From: Acidimicrobiia bacterium | GTDB taxonomy: Bacteria; Actinomycetota; Acidimicrobiia; IMCC26256; JAGPDB01 | Assembly: GCA_018057765.1 (NCBI GenBank) | Contig: JAGPDB010000008.1 | Coordinates: forward strand, 1-64,000 | Length of the DNA: 64,000 bases | Direction of reading: 5' to 3' | Shown here: positions 1 through 8,326 of the stretch, piece by piece | Layout of the letters: every line of letters begins with the position of its first letter | Position numbering within the stretch: position 1 is the stretch's first letter | The notes under the pieces: model-generated | Database searches by the model: none | What the model saw: only the letters and a program-made list of their open reading frames with translations | What the model was told of the DNA's origin: nothing | Made by a program: the position numbers and the translations under genes

Positions 1-60
1 ATGAATAAAGATTATGCAAAAGCACAATTAAAGAATAGGGCAAAAGCTAGCCAAAGTTAA
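1..60 (+). CDS. Possible C-terminal end of a gene cut by the window edge
   Basis: Frame 1 is open from the first base to a TAA at 58-60 and gives 19 residues rich in Lys, Ala and Gln. It happens to start with ATG, but such a short peptide is more likely the tail of a longer protein that begins upstream of the window. It ends two bases before the stop of the converging GNAT gene, the spacing seen at other tail-to-tail gene ends here. No family can be assigned from so little sequence. Confidence 0.35.
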   Translation: MNKDYAKAQLKNRAKASQS

Positions 61-61
61 A

Positions 62-874
62 TTAGAGCAGGTTTTTAATTTGTGTTTGCCGGAATTTAAT
101 TGCATCTGCAATATGTTTTGGCAATATATCTAGATGGATAAAACGAACTGCATATGTATTGGCAGATGACACAAATCCAATACCAATATAATTGTTTTGA
201 ATTAATTTTGATATTTGACGATTAAAATTTTCATTAGGATCATCGCTGTATTCTACTTTTAGTAAGAAATTAGTATTATTTCTTGATATCAATTCATCAA
301 TTTGGCTGTCATCATATTTAACCTCATCATCATTTGAACTTATATATTTATTAAAATCGTTCGGAAAATTTAGATCATTAACATATAGTAACCTGTCATT
401 TTTAATGCCATCTCCAAAAAACCCTGGTGCATCAACAGCCAGTATAAAACCACAAGACAAATAGCTTTTAATACTTGGCAGGTTTTGGTGTTTAATTGTT
501 GAACACAAAACTGCAGTATCGTGCTCTTTGGCCATTTCGATACGTTTGTGTAAAAGTTCTTTTTGTAGACCACTGCCTCTATAGCCTTCATCCACTGCAT
601 CTGCTTCGAGTAAAGCGTACTCAAGCGGAAAGTTACTGTGAAACTTAGTACCTAAAATATCAGTGTGATTAAATAAAATGGTTGATTCGCTAACCAGTTT
701 ATTATTTATATTAACATGGCCAAAAAGTACAGCTCCGGTTTTTAAAAATGAAATAAAATCATCAGTACTAAATGGAGTCACTGTAGCTTCAAAAATCTGC
801 TTATCTAATCTTGCAAATTGTATTACTAATGGATCATCAGGACTGTCAACCCTGATTAGTTTTAGATACTCCAT
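62..874 (-). CDS. GNAT family N-acetyltransferase
   Basis: This 270-residue protein probably transfers an acetyl group from acetyl-CoA to an amine; the substrate is unknown. The central part has a GNAT motif A, with RGSGLQ at about 99-104 after the strand LEADAVDEGY and followed by a helix, then an NLPSIKSYLSCGF segment typical of the end of the fold. The C-terminal 110 residues are acidic and match nothing I recognise. It lies 4 bp downstream of the 2-hydroxyacid dehydrogenase-like gene on the same strand and probably shares its transcript. The GNAT fold is fairly sure; the role is not. Confidence 0.75.
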   Translation of the reverse strand: MEYLKLIRVDSPDDPLVIQFARLDKQIFEATVTPFSTDDFISFLKTGAVLFGHVNINNKLVSESTILFNHTDILGTKFHSNFPLEYALLEADAVDEGYRGSGLQKELLHKRIEMAKEHDTAVLCSTIKHQNLPSIKSYLSCGFILAVDAPGFFGDGIKNDRLLYVNDLNFPNDFNKYISSNDDEVKYDDSQIDELISRNNTNFLLKVEYSDDPNENFNRQISKLIQNNYIGIGFVSSANTYAVRFIHLDILPKHIADAIKFRQTQIKNLL

Positions 875-878
875 TTAT

Positions 879-1820
879 TTAATTAACTTTATTTGGAATA
901 TCGCCTTTAGCCATTGATACCACTGCTTCAATTGATTTATCCATACTATTTCTTAGTGAATTATCAGTTGTCCAAGCATATTGTGGTGCTGCCCAAACAT
1001 TTCCATCATACTTATTAAAATTTTCTGGAGTTTCATCTTCGAAGGCATAACCAAATAATTCATTATTAGCAACACGCTTTAAAAGTAGATCATGATTATA
1101 ATCTCTATGAGTTACTGCTATAAAAATAGCATCATTTTTCATAGACAATATGTGCTTATCGCTGATCAGTTTATTTGTATCATCATTTGAAGCCATCACA
1201 GGAACAACTACATCACAAGAACTAAAGATCTCATCAAGTTCACAATATTGATATGAAGCACTTCGAGTTGACTTTGACCAATATTTAACATTCATGCCAA
1301 TACCCTGAGCCAAAGCTCCAAGGGCACTTCCTATATTTCCAAGACCTATTATTCCAATAGTTTTGTCTTTTAGATCAAAACCCTTATAAGTAATAAAGTC
1401 AGAACCAAAATTCAGTGGGAAACCAGCCTTTAACATTAGAGGGATTTTTCTAGCAGTCGCTAGCATCATCATCATTGTCCATTCAGCAACTGACTCTGTG
1501 ACAAAATTACGAATGTTAGCTACAGGGATTCCTTTTTCATCGGCATATGATGTATCAACATAACTAAATGATGTAGATTCTAAGACAATTCCTTTCAAAT
1601 TAGGTATATTTTTATAATCATCAGTAGTTATACTCCAGCCAACAAAATCTGGATTAATTAACAAAATGCGATCTTGGTCACCTTCATATAGAGATTCAAT
1701 TTCCTGCATAGGCACTATTTCAGAAATTACCTCTAGCTCTAAACCCGCATTCTTGAGTAATTCTCCGTGAGTATCATTAAATAGTTCATTCCAAAGTGGG
1801 TCTAAAGCAAAAAGTTTCAT
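879..1820 (-). CDS. D-isomer-specific 2-hydroxyacid dehydrogenase-like protein
   Basis: The 313-residue protein has the NAD-binding half of the D-2-hydroxyacid dehydrogenase family, with GLGNIG at 159-164 followed by a Rossmann fold. Members reduce 2-keto acids or oxidise D-2-hydroxy acids in the cytoplasm. An Arg in VTHRD and acidic residues in FEDETPE sit where the family has its catalytic Arg and Glu. The usual catalytic His of the TPH-hydrophobic motif is replaced by Gln280 in APQYAW. It may therefore be a divergent enzyme or a non-catalytic NAD-binding protein. It lies between the MFS transporter and the GNAT gene on one strand. Confidence 0.75.
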   Translation of the reverse strand: MKLFALDPLWNELFNDTHGELLKNAGLELEVISEIVPMQEIESLYEGDQDRILLINPDFVGWSITTDDYKNIPNLKGIVLESTSFSYVDTSYADEKGIPVANIRNFVTESVAEWTMMMMLATARKIPLMLKAGFPLNFGSDFITYKGFDLKDKTIGIIGLGNIGSALGALAQGIGMNVKYWSKSTRSASYQYCELDEIFSSCDVVVPVMASNDDTNKLISDKHILSMKNDAIFIAVTHRDYNHDLLLKRVANNELFGYAFEDETPENFNKYDGNVWAAPQYAWTTDNSLRNSMDKSIEAVVSMAKGDIPNKVN

Positions 1821-1857
1821 GATTACACTTTAGTGTAAATTTAATTCGAGCAACAGC

Positions 1858-3036
1858 CTAGTGCGAATCTACTTTCAAGGTTTTAAATAATTTTGGAACA
1901 AAAATCATTGTAATAACTAAACATAATGTCGCGTTAAAGATAAATGCTCCTTGAAGACCAAATATGGAAATAGAAATTCCTGCCAAAACATCACTAACCG
2001 ATAGACCGAAAAAGAATACAAATGAAGTTATTGACAAAATAGTTGCTTGTTCAAATCTTTCAGATTTGGTTTGTAAATATGTTTGTATTGAAGTCTCAGG
2101 CAATGCAAATGAAATGGATTGAATGATTACAACTACTAAAGCTACCCAGATGTTTAAGAATACCGCCAAGACCGTTACAGTGCAGGTAGTAATAAAATAT
2201 GTGAGTATTGATAGTTTAATTACATCATCACGTTTTGAACGTTTACCAAATTTTAAAGAACCATAGGTACTAAATATTGAAGTAACCCCATAAAAGATAC
2301 CGATATAAGCAATATTGAGATTACTAGTTTTATATATAACTTGAAATAATCTCCAAGCAAAATCACCGATCGCACCCATAGAAAAAATCACTAAGATAAA
2401 AAGCACAGACTCTTTATTAGATAAGATTTTTTTAAATGTAGCAAACATTAACAAGAATGCACTTTTTTCTTCTGGAGTAACATTATTGTCAGGAATAAAT
2501 ATGACACTTAATCCAGAACAAAAGATGGTAATTATGGTTAAGAGCATTGGCAAAGTTGGCGATACCGTAAATAAATAAGATCCTAACGGCATTGCTACAA
2601 TTCGAAATACATAGTACCAAGCTTTTGATTTAGAACGAAATCCATCATATAAATCCATAGCATTAGCTAAGTGGCTTTCCTCATATACCATTGCGTCAAT
2701 AGAACCCGACCTGAAAGCATTTCCCAGACCAGCAATTGCTGAACCAATAAAATACCAATAAGTTGGAATGCGCAATAGCCAAATACCATACCCAACTAAT
2801 AATAAAATTATCCCTAAAATATAAGATATTTTTCTTCCATATCTATCGCCAAAGGCTCCCGCAGGGATCTCGAAAAAGGCAGTGAGAAAATTTACTCCGT
2901 AAAATGCAAGTAAAGTAGTCGTTATTGTTAATCCCAAATATTGATTTCCATAAAATAATATAATTGGAATATGAAAACTTGGGCTGTCGAAAGTATTTGC
3001 AATATATGCAGCAAATTTAATTCTTGTTTTTACCAT
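1858..3036 (-). CDS. MFS transporter
   Basis: A 392-residue inner-membrane protein with about twelve hydrophobic segments, the normal size for a major facilitator superfamily carrier. The loop between helices 2 and 3 has the signature GDRYGRK (about 62-68), close to the family motif GxxxDRxGRK. Substrate cannot be told from sequence; the family includes drug, sugar and metabolite carriers. Its position 37 bp upstream of a 2-hydroxyacid dehydrogenase-like gene hints at small organic acid or metabolite transport, but that is only inference from neighbourhood. Confidence 0.85.
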   Translation of the reverse strand: MVKTRIKFAAYIANTFDSPSFHIPIILFYGNQYLGLTITTTLLAFYGVNFLTAFFEIPAGAFGDRYGRKISYILGIILLLVGYGIWLLRIPTYWYFIGSAIAGLGNAFRSGSIDAMVYEESHLANAMDLYDGFRSKSKAWYYVFRIVAMPLGSYLFTVSPTLPMLLTIITIFCSGLSVIFIPDNNVTPEEKSAFLLMFATFKKILSNKESVLFILVIFSMGAIGDFAWRLFQVIYKTSNLNIAYIGIFYGVTSIFSTYGSLKFGKRSKRDDVIKLSILTYFITTCTVTVLAVFLNIWVALVVVIIQSISFALPETSIQTYLQTKSERFEQATILSITSFVFFFGLSVSDVLAGISISIFGLQGAFIFNATLCLVITMIFVPKLFKTLKVDSH

Positions 3037-3059
3037 AGCTAACTAAGATCCTAGACTTT

Positions 3060-3440
3060 TTAATATAGTTGTGCGCCTAATACTGGTTCATGTTCTGGAG
3101 ATACTAGTGTTAATAAGCCTCCACCCGAAATACCCTGATTCACATTGCCTGGTTTGGTCGTTGCTAAACCAAGAGTTAATACTTCTGATATGAATGGGCC
3201 AATTTGGCGTGGTGGAAAGTTAACAACAGCTAATACATATTTACCAATTAACGTTTCAGGAGTATACAAATCTGTTATTTGTGCAGAAGATTTTTTTACA
3301 CCAATTTCTGATCCAAAATCTATGGCTAATTTATAGGCCGGTTTTTTAGCTTGTGGAAATTCATTAGCTTCTAGTATTTTTCCTACACAAATTTTTACCT
3401 TTTCAAAATCTTCATAAGATATTAAATCTGACTCAATCAT
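3060..3440 (-). CDS. csaA: CsaA-like tRNA-binding domain protein
   Basis: This 126-residue protein is a single OB-fold tRNA-binding domain of the CsaA/Trbp111 type. It has the family features: an N-terminal DFEKVKICVGKI, a central YKLAIDFGSEIG, VNFPPRQIG, and the conserved end around LGLATTKPGNV. CsaA has been described as a chaperone linked to protein export in Bacillus, and related domains bind the tRNA elbow. Length agrees with stand-alone CsaA (about 110-130 residues). A Shine-Dalgarno-like GAGGG lies before the ATG. It follows xseB by 12 bp, so it is probably in the xseA-xseB transcript. Confidence 0.85.
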   Translation of the reverse strand: MIESDLISYEDFEKVKICVGKILEANEFPQAKKPAYKLAIDFGSEIGVKKSSAQITDLYTPETLIGKYVLAVVNFPPRQIGPFISEVLTLGLATTKPGNVNQGISGGGLLTLVSPEHEPVLGAQLY

Positions 3441-3452
3441 GAAATTACCCTC

Positions 3453-3740
3453 TTAAAATAGTTCGTTGCTAGTATTGCTATCGTTGGATTCTTCGACTTC
3501 GTTTACAATGCCATTAGATGCTTTACTTTGACTATTTTCCATAACATTTTCAACTTCAAAACGTACTGCCTCAATTCTTTTTTGACATAGTGTAATTAGC
3601 TCATGTGCGCGCTTAACATTTTGTGCAAGCTCATCTATATCAACACCTCTATCTTCAACCTTCGAAACAATGGTTTCTAATTCAGCCATCGCATCTTTAT
3701 AAGAAATATCTTTGTTTTGTTTTGTTTTTGTTGGTGTCAT
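3453..3740 (-). CDS. xseB: Exodeoxyribonuclease VII small subunit
   Basis: XseB binds XseA to form exonuclease VII, which degrades single-stranded DNA from both ends during repair and recombination. The 95-residue protein has the family core from about residue 13: SYKDAMAELE, then a paired-helix region through KRIEAVRFEVE. A short acidic, Ser/Asn-rich tail follows. Its ATG overlaps the TAA of xseA (TAATG at 3742-3738), so the two are translationally coupled as in other bacteria. Confidence 0.92.
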   Translation of the reverse strand: MTPTKTKQNKDISYKDAMAELETIVSKVEDRGVDIDELAQNVKRAHELITLCQKRIEAVRFEVENVMENSQSKASNGIVNEVEESNDSNTSNELF

Positions 3741-5020
3741 TACTTATTTTCTTTCTTTTCTTTAACAGTTGAAATGATTTCTCCATCACTTAATCTTGTT
3801 GTTATATTTTCGTTGTTTTCAATATCATCAATACTTGATATAACCTTACCTTTATCATTTAGCGTTAAAGAATAACCTCGTTCTACAACTCGCATAGGAT
3901 CATGTGCATGTATAAGTTTCTTTAATGCAAGTAAGTTTTGTGTATCTCTATCAAATATATTAGAAACTTTGTCTTTAATTAAAAGTGCTATAGATTTTAA
4001 CCCTTCTGATGATTTATCTAGAAGATAATTTACCTCACCTAACTTTTGAGAAATATTTGCAAGCCTTGTCTCGCTAGTAAATATTCTATCTAGTGAAGTC
4101 GTATCGATAGATTCCTTTAGCGAAAGCATATTAGAAATTGAAGTTTGTATCATTTCAATAATATATTGTGCACATGCTGTAGGTGTTTTTAAATGGATAA
4201 ATGCAGTTTCGTCGGCTACTGAAATATCTATTTGATGACCCAAGCCTGTGAGTACCGGCTTGTTCGCAGCAATAATTGAACGTGCAACCTTCTCAGTATC
4301 GAATGTAGCTAAATCAGCTTTTGATCCACCACCTCGACACAGTAAAATAATATCTCCATCTATTTTATTTGCCAGTTCAAATGCACGTGCAACAGAGTCT
4401 GGCGCTTCACTACCCTGCATCAAAGCATTTATAACTTTAACATTAAAGCCAATTTCACTTTGTTTTAACTGATCTAATACATCAGCATGAGCAGCAGAAC
4501 CCACAGAAGTGATCAGTATAAGCTTCAAAGGAAATCCACTAAGCTCAAGTTGAGTATTTGCTTTTAATATACCTTCGTTGTGAAGTTTCATCAAGAGTTC
4601 CCGGCGAGCTATAGCAATTTGGCCTAAAGAAAATTGTGTATCTACATCACTAACATGTAATGACATTTTGCCGAACGGTGCATAAAAATCTGGACGTACT
4701 TTTATACGAACTTCACGATCTTCAGCTAATATTTCACGCAAATTAGCTTTGATCTTTTGTGCTTGCCATTTCAGTAAGGTACAAGGAATTACACTAGGGC
4801 TTGAGGCCTTAGTACCAGAATCGACTAGATCAAAATATATATGTCCGCTAGTATGGAAACGTAGTTTTTGAACATCACCTTTAACCCAAACTTCATCTGG
4901 AAAAGAAGTAGATACTGCTAATGAGATTGCTTCGTTGATTTCTTTTACAGAAAAAGTGCGATCATTCACTGCAATAGAATCATCGTCTACAAATCGATCA
5001 ATTTCTGTACTAAAAGGCAT
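3740..5020 (-). CDS. xseA: Exodeoxyribonuclease VII large subunit
   Basis: XseA is the catalytic subunit of exonuclease VII, a single-strand-specific DNA nuclease. The 426 residues show an N-terminal OB-fold (FSVKEINEAIS, VWVKGDVQKLRFHTSGHIYFDL), then the conserved catalytic region with ITSVGSAAHAD, the glycine-rich LCRGGGSKADL, and GLGHQIDISVADE. The C-terminal third is helical. The family is usually 400-450 residues. The ATG lies 6 nt after a TATAAT box, so the message is probably leaderless. It diverges from the PIG-L deacetylase gene. Confidence 0.95.
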   Translation of the reverse strand: MPFSTEIDRFVDDDSIAVNDRTFSVKEINEAISLAVSTSFPDEVWVKGDVQKLRFHTSGHIYFDLVDSGTKASSPSVIPCTLLKWQAQKIKANLREILAEDREVRIKVRPDFYAPFGKMSLHVSDVDTQFSLGQIAIARRELLMKLHNEGILKANTQLELSGFPLKLILITSVGSAAHADVLDQLKQSEIGFNVKVINALMQGSEAPDSVARAFELANKIDGDIILLCRGGGSKADLATFDTEKVARSIIAANKPVLTGLGHQIDISVADETAFIHLKTPTACAQYIIEMIQTSISNMLSLKESIDTTSLDRIFTSETRLANISQKLGEVNYLLDKSSEGLKSIALLIKDKVSNIFDRDTQNLLALKKLIHAHDPMRVVERGYSLTLNDKGKVISSIDDIENNENITTRLSDGEIISTVKEKKENK

Positions 5021-5026
5021 TAAAAC

Positions 5027-5032
5027 ATTATA
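5027..5032 (-). promoter_or_regulatory. -10 box of xseA, leaderless start
   Basis: On the minus strand TATAAT is followed by GTTTTA and then the xseA ATG. A perfect -10 hexamer 6 nt before the start codon means transcription should begin at or next to the ATG. No good -35 is visible. Confidence 0.6.
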
Positions 5033-5079
5033 CTTAGAGATAAGTAGATTTTAAAGCCAGCTAGAATCAAGTACCCAAT

Positions 5080-5844
5080 ATGACGAATTTCCTTTTTTTA
5101 CATGCACACCCTGATGATGAAGCTATTTTTACTGGTGGAACAATCAAAAAACTAGCTAATGACGGACATAATGTGCACGTTGTTTTTGCAACTGGAGGTG
5201 AGCTAGGGAAAAAATTAAATAGTGAACAGAATATTCTAGATACAAGATTTGAAGAATCTCAAAATGCGTGTAAGATTTTAAACGTAAGCTCATTTGAATT
5301 TTTGGGATATCATGATTCAGGTTTAGATAAAGATGATTTCCCAGAAAATGCTTTTGCTAAGTGCGATATAGATGAAGCATCTAAAAAGCTTAATTTTTTT
5401 ATAGAAAGTAAATCTATAGACGTTTTTATTTGTGATGATGAGTATGGCATTTATGGACATCCTGATCATCTTCAAGCCCATTTAGTAGGGGTTGCATCAT
5501 CAATCTTGGTTAAAGAATTTTATAATACAACTGTCGATCGAGAATATTTACATTTTGTTGAAACTCATTTAGTAGAAGAGGCAAATATTGCACATGCCTC
5601 TACATTAGATTTAGCCAGAACGACTTTGGGAATGTCTAGTGTTGAAATTGCTCACACGATATCAGTTAACGATGCACTAGCCGAGAAAAGAAAAGCAATG
5701 AAAGCACATGCGAGCCAGATTGACGATACTTCGTCAGCTTTAATTCTAAATAACGATCAATTTAGAGCGGTATACGGTTATGAGTGGTTCATCGGTTTCA
5801 ATGAGGATTCGAGATCGAACTCACTTTTGAAATATTGTATTTGA
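5080..5844 (+). CDS. PIG-L family deacetylase, mycothiol MshB/Mca type
   Basis: A 254-residue zinc-dependent N-acetylglucosamine deacetylase of the PIG-L/LmbE family. The metal-binding HAHPDDE is at 8-14, LGYHDSG at about 75-81 and GHPDH at 126-130, each as in actinobacterial MshB (makes GlcN-inositol for mycothiol) and Mca (cleaves mycothiol S-conjugates). Sequence alone does not decide between the two, and the protein is shorter than the roughly 290-300 residues of both. A TAGAAT box ends 12 nt before the ATG and no Shine-Dalgarno is visible, so the leader is very short. It is followed by a rhodanese on the same strand, which suits a sulfur or thiol role. Confidence 0.8.
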   Translation: MTNFLFLHAHPDDEAIFTGGTIKKLANDGHNVHVVFATGGELGKKLNSEQNILDTRFEESQNACKILNVSSFEFLGYHDSGLDKDDFPENAFAKCDIDEASKKLNFFIESKSIDVFICDDEYGIYGHPDHLQAHLVGVASSILVKEFYNTTVDREYLHFVETHLVEEANIAHASTLDLARTTLGMSSVEIAHTISVNDALAEKRKAMKAHASQIDDTSSALILNNDQFRAVYGYEWFIGFNEDSRSNSLLKYCI

Positions 5845-5866
5845 TAATTATATTAAAGGAAAACAT

Positions 5867-6220
5867 ATGAGTATTATTAATAATCGTAAAAATAGCGCAG
5901 TAGGTGTTAAAGAAACTTATGTAGCCTTATTAACTGGAGCGCTTTTGCTCGACGTACGCGAGATCGAAGAGTTCGAAGCGGGACATGTACAAGGTGCTAT
6001 TAATATTCCCTTGAGTGAACTCAACGAAAGATATATTGAATTAGACAAAAATGATGAAATACATATTATATGTAAAAGTGGAGGCCGTTCAGGTCAAGCA
6101 ACCGAATTTTTGGCTAGTGCTGGTTATAATGTAAGAAATGTTTCAGGTGGTTCACTGGATTGGTATAGCGAAGAACTTCCCTTCATATCTGAAAACGGCG
6201 AAGAACCAACTGTCTTATAA
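5867..6220 (+). CDS. Single-domain rhodanese-like sulfurtransferase
   Basis: This 117-residue protein is one rhodanese domain. It has LLDVREIEEFEAGHVQGAIN at about 27-46 and the active-site loop CKSGGRS with catalytic Cys69. Such proteins carry sulfane sulfur as a persulfide in the cytoplasm. AAAGGA lies before the ATG, a good ribosome binding site, and the gene starts 22 bp after the PIG-L deacetylase, so the pair is probably one transcript. Coupling to a mycothiol-type enzyme suggests a role in low-molecular-weight thiol or persulfide handling, which is inference. Confidence 0.88.
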   Translation: MSIINNRKNSAVGVKETYVALLTGALLLDVREIEEFEAGHVQGAINIPLSELNERYIELDKNDEIHIICKSGGRSGQATEFLASAGYNVRNVSGGSLDWYSEELPFISENGEEPTVL

Positions 6221-6237
6221 TTTTAGTGTCGTTGATG

Positions 6238-6759
6238 CTAACGGGCGCTTTCGTTATCGAGAAGCCAGCGCTTGACTTTAAGGCCAGTTTCATCCATACC
6301 CATATATCCACCCAATTCACCACTAGCTCGCACCACGCGATGACAGGGGATCAATAGAGGCAAAGGATTCTTGCGCATTGCTGTTCCAACTGCACGCGCT
6401 GCCTTTTCGTTACCAGCCAATGCAGCAAGTTCTTGATACGAGATAGTTGTTCCGCTTGGTACATCTTTTAATAGCGTGTCATAGACTCTGTAAGTAAATG
6501 TACCATTGCCCGCAACATCTTTTAGATCGATACCACAAACTTTGATCATATTTTTCCATGCGATTTCAACTTCTTTTTTTGAACCACCAGAAAAATAATC
6601 CATAACTGAATCAATAATATCTTGTTGTCTTTTTAGAGAGATATCATCTTCTTCTCTGCGATAAGAGCCTTGCCAACCTGGCATAACAAATTCAACAACA
6701 CGGCCATTTTGTGTAACAATCTCAATTGAGCCTATTGGAGTATTTGCAAAAAATGACAT
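6238..6759 (-). CDS. ogt: Methylated-DNA--protein-cysteine methyltransferase
   Basis: Repairs O6-alkylguanine by irreversible transfer of the alkyl group to its own cysteine. The 173-residue protein has the active-site motif [11 protein letters not shown] with Cys139. Before it lies the DNA-binding helix with [13 protein letters not shown] and the arginine-finger region [16 protein letters not shown]. The N-terminal domain is short and divergent. Length fits Ogt/MGMT proteins. The stop of mdh is 3 bp further upstream in gene direction, so mdh and ogt may be cotranscribed. Confidence 0.93.
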   Translation of the reverse strand: MSFFANTPIGSIEIVTQNGRVVEFVMPGWQGSYRREEDDISLKRQQDIIDSVMDYFSGGSKKEVEIAWKNMIKVCGIDLKDVAGNGTFTYRVYDTLLKDVPSGTTISYQELAALAGNEKAARAVGTAMRKNPLPLLIPCHRVVRASGELGGYMGMDETGLKVKRWLLDNESAR

Positions 6760-6762
6760 TTA

Positions 6763-7692
6763 CTAAACGAATTGCTTAATGTCAGCTTGTTTCTCACCAA
6801 CAGCTTTAGCAGCATTTAATAGATCTTGCTTTTCATCTTCAGCTAAATCAAGTTCAACAACTTTTTCTACACCACTACGACCAATTACTGCAGGAACACC
6901 TAGATAAACATCGTTTATTCCGTATTCACCATTCATGTAAGCGCATACAGGCATTTGTTCTTTAGTATCTTGCGCAACTGCTTGAACCATTCTCGCAGCA
7001 GCAGCACTTGGTGCATAATAAGCAGAACCAGTTTTTAGTAATCCAACAATTTCAGCGCCACCGTCGCGTGTACGTTGAACTAGTTGATCGATTTCTTCAT
7101 TGCTTAAAACATCAGTTAATGCTTTGCCATCTACTTTTACTAATGAAGGAACAGGAACCATAGTGTCACCGTGGCTACCCAAAGTCATTGCCTCAATTTT
7201 ATTTGCCGGCACTCCACATTTTTGTGCAACAAAATATTTAAAACGCGCAGTATCTAACATTCCAGCTTGACCCATAACTTTTGATTTATCAAAACCAGAA
7301 ACAGCTGATGCAAGTGCTGTCATTTCATCAAGTGGATTAGAGACAACAATTAAAACAGCATTTGGTGATACACCAGATAGTTTCTCGGTAACATCGGAAA
7401 CAATACCTGCATTTACTTCAAGTAGATCCATACGACTCATCCCTGGCTTGCGAGGCATTCCAGCTGTAATCACACATATGTCAGAATCGGCAGTCTCTTC
7501 ATATGAATTTGTACCAATAATATTTGTTTGAAAGCCTTCAATTGATTGTGCTTGATTCATATCTAAAGCTAAACCTTGTGGTTTACCTTCGAGGATATCA
7601 ACCATCACCACTTCTTGTGCATAATTTGCTTCAGCAATTCTTTGAACTGTTGTAGAACCATAAAAACCCGCACCAACAACTGTAATTTTCAT
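6763..7692 (-). CDS. mdh: Malate dehydrogenase, LDH-like type
   Basis: Oxidises L-malate to oxaloacetate with NAD+ in the TCA cycle. The 309 residues show the NAD-binding GAGFYGS (7-13) and an Asp (VDI, about 32) that favours NAD. The active-site loop MPRKPGMSR (79-87) has Arg-Lys-Pro-Gly-Met-Ser-Arg, as in malate rather than lactate dehydrogenases. DTAR (147-150) and catalytic His174 in GSHGDTMVP are present. A strong AGGAGA precedes the ATG. icd is nearby upstream and sucCD is in the same window, so several TCA genes are grouped. Confidence 0.95.
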   Translation of the reverse strand: MKITVVGAGFYGSTTVQRIAEANYAQEVVMVDILEGKPQGLALDMNQAQSIEGFQTNIIGTNSYEETADSDICVITAGMPRKPGMSRMDLLEVNAGIVSDVTEKLSGVSPNAVLIVVSNPLDEMTALASAVSGFDKSKVMGQAGMLDTARFKYFVAQKCGVPANKIEAMTLGSHGDTMVPVPSLVKVDGKALTDVLSNEEIDQLVQRTRDGGAEIVGLLKTGSAYYAPSAAAARMVQAVAQDTKEQMPVCAYMNGEYGINDVYLGVPAVIGRSGVEKVVELDLAEDEKQDLLNAAKAVGEKQADIKQFV

Positions 7693-7727
7693 TTTATCTC
7701 CTATATAGAATTATTTATAAATAAATT

Positions 7728-8249
7728 CTAATGGAACAATCCATCTAATACTATTTGTGTGTCCACTAGGTTTCCATCAAATAGAGTTCCTCCCAAAGGT
7801 GTATCATCTAAACGTGGCGATACTGTTAAATCACGCATATCAATAAAGCAATCAACTTCTATACCGAATATATTTGTTTGAAAATCTGTTTCAATTCCAG
7901 CACCTGTTATGCTATTAGCGACTACAAGTCCTAATTCGCCTAAGGGATCTTTAAAAACTGTTTCCAAGTTTTCATCAAACTCAAACCTATTTCTTAATAA
8001 ATTATTTAAATAAACCTCAATACCTTCTTCAAAACCAACACTTCTTTCCAGCAAAACTTGAAGACCTGCAATTGCTATTATATTGCGGAGTAAATTATCG
8101 TTTGGCTTCCCTATAGTTTGGATTAATCTCGAGAGTTCTATCAATTCTTTATTGCTAAAAGAACCCATTTTTTCCTTGATACAATTTAGAAGTTTAACTT
8201 CATCGTCGCCATAGGTGATTATATGCCTTTTTTCATCTTGCATTAACAC
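7728..8249 (-). CDS. Hypothetical protein between icd and mdh
   Basis: I do not recognise this 173-residue protein. It has no signal peptide or membrane segment. The first 100 residues look helical and acidic; the last 60 are richer in strand and end with LDDTPLGGTLFDGNLVD. It sits in the same direction between icd and mdh (78 bp and 36 bp spacers), and codon use looks like its neighbours, so it is likely a real cytoplasmic protein. MLMQDEK allows a start at codon 1 or 3. No function is proposed. Confidence 0.6.
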   Translation of the reverse strand: MLMQDEKRHIITYGDDEVKLLNCIKEKMGSFSNKELIELSRLIQTIGKPNDNLLRNIIAIAGLQVLLERSVGFEEGIEVYLNNLLRNRFEFDENLETVFKDPLGELGLVVANSITGAGIETDFQTNIFGIEVDCFIDMRDLTVSPRLDDTPLGGTLFDGNLVDTQIVLDGLFH

Positions 8250-8326
8250 TATAACCCTTAATTGACCGTTTCGATAGCTTTATTCTAATTAGGATATATT
8301 GTTTAATCAAATTTATTAATGTTCAG

